21,861 bases of DNA from Bacteroidia bacterium (GTDB lineage: Bacteria; Bacteroidota; Bacteroidia; Flavobacteriales; Flavobacteriaceae). Made by a program: the position numbers and the translations under genes. Below are positions 1-9,184 of the stretch, piece by piece. The notes under the pieces are model-generated. The model worked only from the letters and a program-made list of their open reading frames with translations, had not been told where the DNA came from and ran no database searches. The DNA is taken from assembly GCA_030431085.1 (NCBI GenBank), contig JAUIJW010000014.1, forward strand, positions 1 to 21,861, given 5' to 3'. The first letter of the stretch is position 1. Each line of letters begins with the position of its first letter.

Positions 1-527
1 ATAAACGAAATGTAACAATAACTGGAGAGGCTTTTTTTGATATTGCCCATGATAAAACCAAACCATTTATAGTAAATACAGGTAAAGTGTCTATAAAAGT
101 ATTAGGCACCACTTTTAATGTAAAATCTTACCCCGAGGATAAAAAAATAGAAACAACTTTAATTAGTGGTAAAGTAGAACTTACTACGAAAGATAATGAT
201 AAAGGTTACACTTTAAAGCCATCTCATAAGGCTATATTTATTAAAGAAAACAATGATTTAAGTATTGAAGCAGTTGAGCCTGCAGATATTATTGCTTGGA
301 GAAAAGGCAGCTTAGTATTTAAGAATACTCCATTGATCAATGTACTTGAAGAATTAGAGCGCCAATACAATGTAGAGATAGATGTTTCTTCAGAGGAATT
401 GTTAACATATCAGTATACAGGTACTTTTGACAATTTAGACCTACCTGAGATTTTAGAAATTCTTAAAGTTTCTTCACCAATTAATTTTAAACTTAAAAAC
501 AACAAAATTATGATAGAACACCATTAA
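1..527 (+). CDS. fecR: FecR-type anti-sigma factor, 5' truncated by the window edge
   Basis: Inner-membrane anti-sigma factors of this family hold an ECF sigma factor and release it when a partner TonB-dependent receptor signals from the outer membrane. The reading frame (codons from base 3) is open to the left edge, so the Met at 87 is internal. Upstream of it the frame already reads typical FecR sequence (TGEAFFDIA, then KPFIVNTGKVSIKVLGTTF). That is the periplasmic FecR domain. The last ~70 residues (from GSLVFKNTPL) match the C-terminal DUF4974/STN-like domain that contacts the receptor. The cytoplasmic N-terminus, the membrane helix and the sigma gene must lie left of the window. The gene lies 84 bp before an STN-containing SusC, the usual arrangement for a sigma/anti-sigma-controlled glycan locus. 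Confidence 0.9.
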   Translation, partial: KRNVTITGEAFFDIAHDKTKPFIVNTGKVSIKVLGTTFNVKSYPEDKKIETTLISGKVELTTKDNDKGYTLKPSHKAIFIKENNDLSIEAVEPADIIAWRKGSLVFKNTPLINVLEELERQYNVEIDVSSEELLTYQYTGTFDNLDLPEILEILKVSSPINFKLKNNKIMIEHH

Positions 528-532
528 TAAAA

Positions 533-563
533 AAGAGAGTGCATGCGCCAACACCACTCTCTT
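533..563 (+). terminator. Hairpin between fecR and susC (attenuator or weak terminator)
   Basis: A perfect 9-bp inverted repeat, AAGAGAGTG at 533-541 and CACTCTCTT at 555-563, encloses a 13-nt loop six bases after the fecR stop. It is followed by A7 rather than a U-tract, so it is not a classic intrinsic terminator on the + strand. It could reduce read-through, mark a processing site, or protect the 3' end of the fecR message. I see no TAnnTTTG element in the 84-bp gap, so susC may depend on the upstream promoter or on an ECF-type promoter that I cannot recognise. Confidence 0.5.
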
Positions 564-611
564 AAAAAAAGAAGACCCGAAAAATAAGTCTAACTTAAAC
601 TTAACAAAATT

Positions 612-3600
612 ATGAAAAATTCAGACAAAAATGTCTTGTTGGGAAAACAGCTTTTTTACAGAGTTATGAAAATTTATACCCTTCTATTGTGTATTACTAT
701 GGCCAAGCTTTTTGCATTAGATGCAAAAGGGCAAAATATTTCAATTGATTTACAAGATGTTCAATTAAAAATTGCAATCCAAGACATTGAAGATAAAACA
801 GATTATAGTTTTTTCTATAATAGTAGCTTAGTAGATGTTTCTAAAAAGGTATCAATTTATGCTAATAATGAAGATTTAAACGATGTCTTAGATAAATTAT
901 TAAAACAATCATCTATTGATTATAGGGTGATGCAAAAGCAGATAGTTCTTTTTCCACGTAATCATAAAAAATCATTAGAGATTATAGAAGAGATGTTATC
1001 TCATAATATTTTAGAAAATAAGAATGAAATTCAAACAAAGTCTAGAAACCTTAAAGCCGATATCACTAGAGCCATTCAAGATATCATTTCAGGCCAGGTG
1101 GTAAGTGAAGATGGACCTGTACCTGGCGCAACGGTAGTAGTAAAAGGGACAAATGTTGGTACGCAAACAGATTTTGATGGTAATTATACTATTGCGGCCA
1201 AGCAAGGAGACGTTTTAGAGTTTTCATTTGTGGGCATGCAAACCGTAACAAAAACTGTGGGCACCAGTAGTATAATTAATGTCTTTATGGAGAATACTAA
1301 TGTTTTAGACGAGATCATTGTGGTTGCTTATGGTACAGCTAAAAAGAGTGAGTTTACAGGGTCGGCTACTCAAATTGGTGCTAAGGAGATTGAAAATAGG
1401 TCAATATCAAATATATCTTCAGCTATCGAGGGCGCATCTGCTGGGGTAAGCGTGAATGCTTCAAGTGGTCAACCAGGAGCAGGGCCGGCTATAAGAATTA
1501 GAGGTTTTGGTTCTGTAAGTGCTTCAAGTGCTCCTTTATATGTAGTAGATGGAATAATTTTTTCAGGATCAATTAATTCAATCAATCCAAATGATATTGA
1601 GAGTATGTCGATCTTAAAAGATGCGTCTTCAACTGCATTATATGGTAATAGGGCTGCCAATGGTGTAGTGATGATTACTACTAAAAAAGGTAAAAATAAA
1701 AAAGGACAAGTTAGTATAAACGCTAGTGCCGGGATGGTGTCTAGAGCTGTACCCGAATACCAACGATTAGGGCCAGATAAGTATTATGAAATCATGTGGG
1801 AGTCTATGCGAAATAGTAGAGCAATACCAGGTATTGATAGTGATCAAGATGTAGCTGATGCTAATATTTTTGCCTCACAAAATATTATCGGCGAACTTGA
1901 AAATAATCCTTACAATGTGGCTGATGATCAAATAGTTGGTACGGATGGGAAAATTAACCCTAATGCGAGTCTATTGTATCCAAATGATTTAGACTGGACA
2001 GACGCAATTACACAAATGGGAATAAGGCAAGATTACAATATTAACTATATGGGGGGCACAGAGAAAGCAGATTATTATGCCTCTTTAGGTTATTTGAATG
2101 AACAAGGCTATATAATTAATTCAGACTTTAGCAGAGTTACAGCTAGAGCGAAAGTAAACTTTAAAGCTAGTGAAAGAATAAAAACTGGTTTAAACATTAA
2201 TTCAGCCATATCTACAGGAAATCAAGCACAGGCGACAGGCACACAGTCCAGCTCGTTTGTAAACCCTATTAGATTTACAAGAAATGTTGGTCCCATTTAT
2301 CCTATTCATAAACATGATCCAGTTACTGGCGAGTATATCTTAGATGCTAACGGCAAACCCATTTATGAGTTAGACGATAATAGGCCCAGTGGTGCTAGTG
2401 GTGGAAGACATATTGTTGCAGAAACTTTATGGAATAGGGATTTAGATGAAATAACCACTTTAGGGGGTAGAGCATATATAGATTTTACCATTATGGATGG
2501 TTTGGTTTTCACCTTAAACGGAACTTTTGATCAGAGACATTGGTATAACATAGGTTATGATAATAAATTCGTTGGTGATGGTGCCCCAGGAGGTAGAGCC
2601 TCAAGAGATTATTCAAGAAGAACTTCAATTGGGTTTAATCAATTACTAAATTATACCAAATCATTTGGAGAGCATAATGTTTCTGCATTGCTTGGGCATG
2701 AATCTATTGATTTAGAGATTAATAATTTTGAAGGCTCTAAAGCACAGCAGATCGCCGATAATAATGATGAATTGGTAAACTTTGTAACCATTCAATCTTT
2801 AGACTCTTGGACAGATACTAGAACAGATGAGAGTTATTTTAGTAGAATTAATTATGATTATGCTGGTAAATACTTGGTTAGTGGTTCTGTAAGAACAGAT
2901 GGTTCATCAAAATTTCATGAAGATAGAAGATGGGGTGTTTTTTGGTCTTTCGGACTTGGGTGGAGAATTGATAAAGAAAAATTTGCAGAAAATGCAGATT
3001 GGTTAGATATGATGAAGCTAAGAGGGTCGTATGGTGAAATTGGTAACAATTCAGGTATTCCGTTTTATGCTTATCAAAGTCTATATGATTTAGGTTATAA
3101 TAACCAAACGGAGCCAGGAATTTTACAAGCCACTTTAGAATCAAAAGATCTCGAATGGGAGAAAAGCGCGAGTTATGACCTTGCATTAGAATTTGGCTTA
3201 TTTAAAAGGTTAAGCGGTGTTGTAGAGTTTTACCACAGAGAATCTTCTAATTTGTTATTTGATGTGCCATTAACACTATCTACTGGTTTTGAGGATATTA
3301 CTAAAAATATTGGATCAATGTATAACAGAGGTGTTGAGCTAACTCTAAATTTTGATATTATTAGAAATGACAATTTTACTTGGGATTTTGGAATCATCGC
3401 CTCAACGCTTGAAAACCAATTTACAGAATTATCACAAGATGAAATTATCTCTGGATCTAAGAAATATGAAGTAGGGAGTTCTATCTATGATTATTGGTTA
3501 AGAGATTGGTATGGTGTTGATCCAGCGGATGGAGCAGCTTTGTATGTGCCAACACAGGAAGCCATTGATAATGCTGGTTCTGATATTAGAACGGTAGGGG

Positions 3601-4142
3601 GTACCACAGTAACAACCAATGTTGGTAATGCCAGATATCATTATGCTGGTACATCTATACCAGATCTTGTAGGATCGTTTAGAAATTCATTGAGATATAA
3701 AGCTTTTACACTTGATTTTATGCTAACATATCAGCTTGGAGGTAAGGTGCTTGACTATAACTGGCAAGGCATTATGAGTACAGGTGATTATGGTAATGCT
3801 CTTAGTGTTGACATATTAGATCGATGGCAGAAACCTGGAGACATCACAAATGTGCCTAGAATGGATGTTTCTGAAGACACCAATTTTGATGCCACTTCTG
3901 ACCGATGGTTAGTGGATGCGTCTTATTTAAATATTAAGCAGGTCAACTTAATTTATAACTTGCCTACCGATGCGCTGAATAGATTCGGCGTAAGCTCTGG
4001 TCAATTATTTATTAATGGGGAAAACCTTTTTATTTTCAATGAAAGAGAGGGAATGAGTAATCAGCAGAATTTTAACGGTACAACATCTAATGTATATGCA
4101 CCGTCAAGAGTTGTGTCTTTAGGGTTCAATATTAACTTTTAA
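612..4142 (+). CDS. susC: SusC/RagA TonB-dependent outer-membrane receptor with STN signalling domain
   Basis: This is the outer-membrane beta-barrel of a SusCD pair and imports bound ligand, usually an oligosaccharide, using TonB energy. Domains in order: a signal peptide at about 19-40; an STN domain at about 42-115; a carboxypeptidase-regulatory-like beta-sandwich at about 158-228 (ISGQVVSEDGPVPGATVVVKG); a TonB-box-like stretch at about 232-243 (LDEIIVVAYGTA); a plug at about 246-358 with IRIRGFGS, PLYVVDG, SILKDASSTALYGNRAANG and VVMITTKKG; then the barrel, ending in a terminal Phe. The 1176 aa are normal for an STN-bearing SusC. The STN domain plus the adjacent fecR indicates a transducer that signals to an ECF sigma factor. 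The start at 612 gives 18 residues before the signal peptide, common in this family; Met19 at 666 is the alternative. The substrate cannot be read from the sequence. Confidence 0.95.
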   Translation: MKNSDKNVLLGKQLFYRVMKIYTLLLCITMAKLFALDAKGQNISIDLQDVQLKIAIQDIEDKTDYSFFYNSSLVDVSKKVSIYANNEDLNDVLDKLLKQSSIDYRVMQKQIVLFPRNHKKSLEIIEEMLSHNILENKNEIQTKSRNLKADITRAIQDIISGQVVSEDGPVPGATVVVKGTNVGTQTDFDGNYTIAAKQGDVLEFSFVGMQTVTKTVGTSSIINVFMENTNVLDEIIVVAYGTAKKSEFTGSATQIGAKEIENRSISNISSAIEGASAGVSVNASSGQPGAGPAIRIRGFGSVSASSAPLYVVDGIIFSGSINSINPNDIESMSILKDASSTALYGNRAANGVVMITTKKGKNKKGQVSINASAGMVSRAVPEYQRLGPDKYYEIMWESMRNSRAIPGIDSDQDVADANIFASQNIIGELENNPYNVADDQIVGTDGKINPNASLLYPNDLDWTDAITQMGIRQDYNINYMGGTEKADYYASLGYLNEQGYIINSDFSRVTARAKVNFKASERIKTGLNINSAISTGNQAQATGTQSSSFVNPIRFTRNVGPIYPIHKHDPVTGEYILDANGKPIYELDDNRPSGASGGRHIVAETLWNRDLDEITTLGGRAYIDFTIMDGLVFTLNGTFDQRHWYNIGYDNKFVGDGAPGGRASRDYSRRTSIGFNQLLNYTKSFGEHNVSALLGHESIDLEINNFEGSKAQQIADNNDELVNFVTIQSLDSWTDTRTDESYFSRINYDYAGKYLVSGSVRTDGSSKFHEDRRWGVFWSFGLGWRIDKEKFAENADWLDMMKLRGSYGEIGNNSGIPFYAYQSLYDLGYNNQTEPGILQATLESKDLEWEKSASYDLALEFGLFKRLSGVVEFYHRESSNLLFDVPLTLSTGFEDITKNIGSMYNRGVELTLNFDIIRNDNFTWDFGIIASTLENQFTELSQDEIISGSKKYEVGSSIYDYWLRDWYGVDPADGAALYVPTQEAIDNAGSDIRTVGGTTVTTNVGNARYHYAGTSIPDLVGSFRNSLRYKAFTLDFMLTYQLGGKVLDYNWQGIMSTGDYGNALSVDILDRWQKPGDITNVPRMDVSEDTNFDATSDRWLVDASYLNIKQVNLIYNLPTDALNRFGVSSGQLFINGENLFIFNEREGMSNQQNFNGTTSNVYAPSRVVSLGFNINF

Positions 4143-4155
4143 TTTCTAAGAAGTC

Positions 4156-5652
4156 ATGAAAAAAATTAAACATATAATCACAATATTTTTAGGGTTAGTT
4201 ATAGTAGAATTTAGCGTATTAGGATGTAGCGAAGATTTTCTAGAGACCTACCCAACAGATCAAGTACCATCGGCAGGAGTAGTTGAAACTACAGGTACTG
4301 CCATGGCTGCTCTTAATGGTATTCATAGAGCATTATATATTAGATATGAGAGTCAAGGTAGAGGTGGAGTAGGCGCATTTAATATGCACATAGATGAAGC
4401 AGGAGAAGACCACGTCTTTAATCGTAGCAACTGGACAACATCATATAGATGGATTCCAAACTCAAGCCCAACAAGCTCTTATAATTATTATAATTGGCTA
4501 ATGTTCTATAAATTTATCTCTAATGCCAATACATTAATTAATGGTATTGATGGTGCAGAAGGAGAACAAGAGGATAAAGATTTTATTAAAGGGCAAGCAC
4601 TATTATATAGAGCCTATGGGCATTTTCAGTTAGTGCAGCTGTATGGTAATAGATATGTCAAAGGAGGCAGTAATTCGCAATTAGGGATTCCATTAAGATT
4701 AGATAATTCCATTGAACCATTAAAAAGAGCTACTGTAGAAGAGGTTTATGCGCAAATTAATAGTGATATAGATCAAGCAATTCTTTTATTAGATGGTAAA
4801 TCAAGACCTAACAAATCTCACCTTAACGATGCAATTGCTAAAGGGCTTAAAGCTAGGGTTGCCTTAACGCAAGGGGAATGGCAAACGGCAGTAAATTATG
4901 CTAGATTGGCTAGAGATGGATATACTTTAATGGATCAAGATACATACAAGCAAGGTTTTCAAATTTTTTCTGAATCTAACGATGAATTTATGTGGGCAAG
5001 TTATATTCAAGAAGATCAAACAGAGTACTTTGGTAATTTGGGAGCTTATATCTCTAGAAACTTTAGCTCATCGGCCATTAGAGGTAATCCTAGATCAATA
5101 AATAATTTATTATACGATGAGATATCGGATACAGATGTAAGAAAAATCTTATGGGATCCAACAGGAGAGCATAATAATTTACCAGATGGAGTTACTTTAA
5201 CGAGTAGACATAAGAAGTTTCCGTATACTAATCAAAAATTTATTGCAGTTAGTGCATCAGATAGTCGTATGGATGTGCCGATGATGAGAGCTGCAGAAAT
5301 GTATTTAATCGAAGCAGAAGCTTTAGCAAGAGATGGAGATTTCTCTGGAGCAGCACAGGCTTTATATGATATGGTAATTACTAGAGATTCTCAATATGTG
5401 CTGTCGAGTAATACTGGTGATGACTTGATTGAAGAAATAATGATTCATAGAAGAGTTGAACTTTGGGGAGAAGGTTTTAGATGGTATGATTTAAAAAGAT
5501 TGAATTTGCCATTGGATAGAACAGGATCAAATCAAAGTGAAGTTTATACCAATGGAGTTATGGAAATTCCAGCCGGTGATAATCGTTGGACATGGCCAAT
5601 ACCTCAGGATGAAATAAATGCTAATCCAGATATGGAGCAAAACCCAATATAA
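4156..5652 (+). CDS. susD: SusD/RagB-family glycan-binding surface lipoprotein
   Basis: This is the lid and substrate-binding partner of SusC, lipid-anchored on the outer face of the outer membrane. The signal peptide ends in a lipobox (V21-L22-G23-C24). It is followed by the typical SusD opening CSEDFLETYPTDQV, whose acidic residues after Cys resemble a Bacteroidota surface-export signal. Helical TPR-like segments follow, including GQALLYRAYGHFQLVQLYG (about 146-164). Family-typical sequence near the C-terminus includes MYLIEAEALAR, IMIHRRVELWGEGFRWYDLKR and WPIPQDEINANPDMEQNP. The 498 aa match the family. The gene starts 13 nt after susC and is surely co-transcribed. No glycoside hydrolase or lyase follows it, so the locus is a bare SusCD pair as far as this window shows, and the ligand remains unknown. 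Confidence 0.95.
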   Translation: MKKIKHIITIFLGLVIVEFSVLGCSEDFLETYPTDQVPSAGVVETTGTAMAALNGIHRALYIRYESQGRGGVGAFNMHIDEAGEDHVFNRSNWTTSYRWIPNSSPTSSYNYYNWLMFYKFISNANTLINGIDGAEGEQEDKDFIKGQALLYRAYGHFQLVQLYGNRYVKGGSNSQLGIPLRLDNSIEPLKRATVEEVYAQINSDIDQAILLLDGKSRPNKSHLNDAIAKGLKARVALTQGEWQTAVNYARLARDGYTLMDQDTYKQGFQIFSESNDEFMWASYIQEDQTEYFGNLGAYISRNFSSSAIRGNPRSINNLLYDEISDTDVRKILWDPTGEHNNLPDGVTLTSRHKKFPYTNQKFIAVSASDSRMDVPMMRAAEMYLIEAEALARDGDFSGAAQALYDMVITRDSQYVLSSNTGDDLIEEIMIHRRVELWGEGFRWYDLKRLNLPLDRTGSNQSEVYTNGVMEIPAGDNRWTWPIPQDEINANPDMEQNPI

Positions 5653-5671
5653 CCTAACTTTGTTAAATTCG

Positions 5672-5710
5672 AAAATGGCGGATTGACTTTTAGTTCATCC
5701 GCTATTTTTA
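5672..5710 (+). terminator. Intrinsic terminator of the susCD operon
   Basis: AAAATGGCGGAT (5672-5683) pairs with ATCCGCTATTTT (5697-5708) as a 12-bp stem with one G-U pair and a 13-nt loop, ending in a T5 run. It lies 20 nt after the susD stop. The opposite strand also ends in a short T-run, so it may back up termination of metG. Confidence 0.85.
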
Positions 5711-5970
5711 TATCCTAATGTTAACGTAAATCATTTCAGTTGGTCATCACATCCTTTTTTCTACATGCAGTAAAGTTGCCTATTGCTAGTGATAAAAACA
5801 TAGGTGGTATAAATAGTGCTTTAGAGGTTAATTTACAAACTTAAGCAATTGCTATATTTGAGTATCTAGATCGTAGCCTTCTTGAATATCGTAATCATCA
5901 TATTTAAAAATACATTCGCCAACTATAACATAAATACTTTTATGATATAACTCGGGTATTTTTAATAGAG
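5711..5970. other. Convergent spacer between susD and metG, no clear gene
   Basis: This AT-rich spacer separates two converging transcripts. I find no convincing start codon with a protein-like frame. The - strand holds one frame without a clear start, open from inside the metG 3' end (about 5990) to TAG at 5852-5854. It reads like protein, with ...LYHKSIYVIVGECIFKY followed by DDYDIQEGYDLDTQI, and could be the degraded end of a lost gene. No second strong hairpin was found near the metG stop. Confidence 0.4.
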
Positions 5971-8031
5971 TTAACTCACACTTTCACCATTACTCACGCT
6001 GTCATTATCGGGCTCTATAAATGCTAATTTCCCATCTGGCGTATCGGTCATTAAAATCATACCTTGACTTTCTACACCGCGTAGTTTTCGTGGAGCAAGG
6101 TTAACCAATACAGAAACTTTTTGACCAACGATATCTTCAGGCTTAAAACTTTCGGCTATACCACTCACAATTGTTCGAGTATCTGTACCAACATCAACCT
6201 TTAGCTTAAGTAATTTTTTTGTTTTTGGGATTTTTTCTGCTTCTAAAACTGTACCAATTCTAATGTCTAATTTGGTAAAATCTTCAAAGGTAATTGTATC
6301 TTTTATAGGTTCTGGTATAAACTCTTTGTTACTTTCTTTAGTGGCCTCTAATTTATTTAATTGTTTTTGAATTTCTGCATCATCAATTTTAGCGAAAAGT
6401 AATTCGGCTTTACCAATTTGATGATGGTCTGGAATTAAGACCCTTTCAGTACTTACACTTTGCCAAGAATTTTGGTTGGTTAAGTTTGAAAAGTTAAGTA
6501 TGCTTTTTAGTTTATTGCTGGTAAATGGCAAAAAGGGTTCGCATAAAACTGCTAAAGCTGATGCAATTTGAATGGCTACAAACATAATGGTTTGTACTCT
6601 ATCTGGGTTAGTTTTAATTTGTTTCCAAGGCTCTTCATCGGCAAGGTATTTATTACCTAGCCTAGCTAAATTCATTAATTCGGAAAGTGCTTCTCTAAAT
6701 CGGTATTTTTCAATAGAGCGAGCTATGATATCTGGGTATTTTTGTAACTGATCTAGAGTAGTGTCATCCACCACAGTGAAATCGTTAGGGGCAGGAACAA
6801 TGCCTTGGTAATATTTATTGGTTAGAACCACTACACGATTAATGAAATTGCCAAATATGGCAACCAATTCATTATTATTTCTGGCTTGAAAATCTTTCCA
6901 AGTAAAATCGTTGTCTTTGGTTTCTGGTGCATTGGCCGTTAAAACATAACGCAAAACGTCTTGTTTTTCAGGAAACTCGTCTAAATATTCATGCAACCAA
7001 ACAGCCCAATTTTTAGAGGTAGATATTTTGTTGCCTTCAAGGTTTAAAAACTCATTGGCAGGAACATTTTCTGGCAAAATATAATCGCCATGGGCTTTAA
7101 GCATACTCGGAAAAATGATGCAATGGAAAACAATATTGTCTTTACCAATAAAATGTAACATTTTAGTATTTTCATCTTTCCAGTAAGGTTCCCAGGCTTG
7201 GTTGTTATTTTTCGCCCATTCTTTGGTTGAAGAAATATAACCGATGGGAGCATCAAACCATACATAAAGTACCTTTCCTTCACCACCAGTTACGGGCACC
7301 GGTATCCCCCAATCTAAGTCTCGGGTTACAGCTCTTGGTTTTAGGCCATCGTCAGTCCAAGATTTTACTTGCCCAAGCACATTAGATTTCCAATCATTTT
7401 TGTGCTCTTTTAGGATCCACTCTTTCAGCCAGGCCTCATATTCATTTAAGGGTAAATACCAATGTTTGGTTTCTTTTAATGTTGGGGTATTGCCCGTAAT
7501 GGCCGATTTAGGGTTAATTAAATCTGTGGCATTATGGCTGGTACCACAATTTTCGCATTGATCGCCATAACTTTCTTCAAATCCGCATTTTGGGCAGGTA
7601 CCTACAACAAAGCGATCTGCTAGAAATTGATTGGCTTCGGCATCATACAATTGTTGTGTTGTTTCTTCTTCAAATTTATTATTGTTGTATAGTTGGATAA
7701 AAAAATCTGAAGCCGTTTGATGATGAATTGGGGCAGAAGTTCTCGAATAATTATCGAAACTAATGCCAAACTTATTAAATGAAGTTTTAATAAGGTCATG
7801 GTATTTATCTACCACTTCTTGCGGACTTATACCTTCTTTTTTGGCCTTGATGGTAATTGGTACGCCATGCTCATCAGAACCACAAACAAATAACACATCT
7901 TTTTCATTAAGTCTTTGGTAGCGCGCATAAATATCTGCCGGAATATAAACTCCTGCTAAATGTCCTATATGAACGGGGCCATTGGTATATGGCAAAGCAG
8001 CAGTTATGGTAAATCTTTTAGGATGTTGCAT
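5971..8031 (-). CDS. metG: Methionyl-tRNA synthetase, long form with C-terminal tRNA-binding domain
   Basis: This cytoplasmic enzyme charges tRNA-Met with methionine using ATP. The class I catalytic core opens with TAALPYTNGPVHIGHLAG, containing the HIGH signature at 21-24. A zinc knuckle follows with two Cys-x2-Cys pairs (CPKCG and CENCG). The KMSKS-equivalent loop reads KISTSK, within NLEGNKISTSKNWAVW. The anticodon-binding helical domain follows, and the last ~110 residues form an EMAP/Trbp111-like tRNA-binding OB fold (FTKLDIRIGTVLEAEKIP ... SQGMILM). I chose the ATG at 8031 (MQHPKRFTI), not the in-frame ATG at 8076. The extra 15 residues are hydrophobic and unlike MetG, and a promoter -7 element lies inside that stretch. 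The 686 aa fit the Bacteroidota long form. It stands alone as a single-gene unit. Confidence 0.97.
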   Translation of the reverse strand: MQHPKRFTITAALPYTNGPVHIGHLAGVYIPADIYARYQRLNEKDVLFVCGSDEHGVPITIKAKKEGISPQEVVDKYHDLIKTSFNKFGISFDNYSRTSAPIHHQTASDFFIQLYNNNKFEEETTQQLYDAEANQFLADRFVVGTCPKCGFEESYGDQCENCGTSHNATDLINPKSAITGNTPTLKETKHWYLPLNEYEAWLKEWILKEHKNDWKSNVLGQVKSWTDDGLKPRAVTRDLDWGIPVPVTGGEGKVLYVWFDAPIGYISSTKEWAKNNNQAWEPYWKDENTKMLHFIGKDNIVFHCIIFPSMLKAHGDYILPENVPANEFLNLEGNKISTSKNWAVWLHEYLDEFPEKQDVLRYVLTANAPETKDNDFTWKDFQARNNNELVAIFGNFINRVVVLTNKYYQGIVPAPNDFTVVDDTTLDQLQKYPDIIARSIEKYRFREALSELMNLARLGNKYLADEEPWKQIKTNPDRVQTIMFVAIQIASALAVLCEPFLPFTSNKLKSILNFSNLTNQNSWQSVSTERVLIPDHHQIGKAELLFAKIDDAEIQKQLNKLEATKESNKEFIPEPIKDTITFEDFTKLDIRIGTVLEAEKIPKTKKLLKLKVDVGTDTRTIVSGIAESFKPEDIVGQKVSVLVNLAPRKLRGVESQGMILMTDTPDGKLAFIEPDNDSVSNGESVS

Positions 8032-8051
8032 GACAATAATTTTAAAGGTTA

Positions 8052-8059
8052 CAAAAGTA
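8052..8059 (-). promoter_or_regulatory. Probable metG promoter -7 element
   Basis: On the - strand this reads TACTTTTG, a full match to the Bacteroidota -7 consensus TAnnTTTG, ending 20 nt before the ATG at 8031. It is embedded in a perfect inverted repeat, GTTAC-N4-GTAAC (8048-8061). No clear TTTG -33 element was seen. Its position argues against translation starting at 8076. Confidence 0.55.
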
Positions 8060-8163
8060 ACAAAAAGGGTAAACATGACATTTGTAAATCTAAATAATAA
8101 TATCTTGGTTTATCCATAGCTAACCTTACATATTATTTGCTATTTTTACGAAAACCTTAGTTT

Positions 8164-9177
8164 ATGAACTCCAACAAATTCTGTTTATTTTTACTTGTTA
8201 CCTGTATATTTTTTTGTGTTGAAAGTCTTTATTCTCAAGAAGGAAGTGCGGTAGCCATTACCAGAGATTTAGTGAGACCACCTCATTTGAAAAAAGGGGA
8301 TACGATTATGATTTTATCACCTGCCGGTAGAATTAAAGATAAAAAATCTGTTGATGCAGGTATAGATTTGGCAAATCATTGGGGGTTAGTAGTTTTTTTT
8401 GGAAACCATTTGATGGCTCAAGATCACACTTTTGCGGGTACAGATGAGCAAAGAAGAGACGATTTGCAAAAAGCGTTAGACAACCCTAGTATCAAAGCCA
8501 TTTGGGCTGCTAGAGGTGGATACGGAGCGATTAGAATAGTTGATCAATTAAATTTTGATCAGTTTTTAGAACATCCTAAATGGGTCATTGGTTATTCAGA
8601 CATTACTGTATTACACAATAAAATTCACGAGCTTGGATATCAAACCATTCACGGTCAAATGCCCCTTACACTAGATTTAGAAGATCCTATTCAAAAAGAA
8701 TCTATTGTTACGTTGCATAAGGCGTTGTTTGGTAAAAATTTAAAATATAAAATAGATTCTAGTGCTCACAATAGAGAAGGCGAAGCCACCGGGCAACTGG
8801 TTGGTGGCAATCTATCGATAGTGTATAGTATGTTGCAATCTGAAACTTCTTTAAATATGGATGGGAAAATTCTTTTTATTGAAGATGTAGGGGAGGCCTT
8901 ATATCATATAGATAGAATGATGATTAGTTTAAAAAGAGCCAATTATTTTGAAGGCTGTAAGGGGCTGATTGTTGGTGATTTTAGATTGAAGAAGAATGAA
9001 GGTAATTCTTTTGGAAAAACTCTAGAAGAAATTATGCTAGAGGCGGTTGAAGGATATGATTTTCCTGTGGTTTTTAACTTTCCTGCTGGTCATATTGAAG
9101 ATAATAGAGCTTTAATATTAGGTGATTATATTGATATGAAAGTTAACCAGAGAAAGACAAAAATATCATTCAGATAA
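8164..9177 (+). CDS. ldcA: Secreted L,D-carboxypeptidase (peptidase family S66, LdcA-like)
   Basis: S66 enzymes remove the terminal D-Ala from murein tetrapeptides during peptidoglycan turnover. The mature part opens with the family motif RPPHLKKGDTIMILSPAGRI. The catalytic triad is visible: Ser145 in the nucleophile loop GYSDIT, Glu240 in FIEDVGE and His310 in FPAGHIEDNRA. The conserved ARGGYGAIRI segment lies at about 116-125. Unlike cytoplasmic E. coli LdcA it has an N-terminal signal peptide (hydrophobic residues 6-22, probable cut near SLYSQ/E), so it should act in the periplasm. The 337 aa are slightly longer than typical for this reason. It starts an apparent operon: yraN follows after 7 nt and the sulfatase overlaps yraN. 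I assign the function from family motifs; the exact muropeptide substrate is not shown. Confidence 0.9.
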   Translation: MNSNKFCLFLLVTCIFFCVESLYSQEGSAVAITRDLVRPPHLKKGDTIMILSPAGRIKDKKSVDAGIDLANHWGLVVFFGNHLMAQDHTFAGTDEQRRDDLQKALDNPSIKAIWAARGGYGAIRIVDQLNFDQFLEHPKWVIGYSDITVLHNKIHELGYQTIHGQMPLTLDLEDPIQKESIVTLHKALFGKNLKYKIDSSAHNREGEATGQLVGGNLSIVYSMLQSETSLNMDGKILFIEDVGEALYHIDRMMISLKRANYFEGCKGLIVGDFRLKKNEGNSFGKTLEEIMLEAVEGYDFPVVFNFPAGHIEDNRALILGDYIDMKVNQRKTKISFR

Positions 9178-9184
9178 CCGTTGT

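Noticed and set aside
2878..3186. 102-aa frame on the - strand within susC
   Set aside because: It lies fully inside a well-supported SusC gene, its composition is unlike a protein family, and no start context supports it; an antisense shadow.
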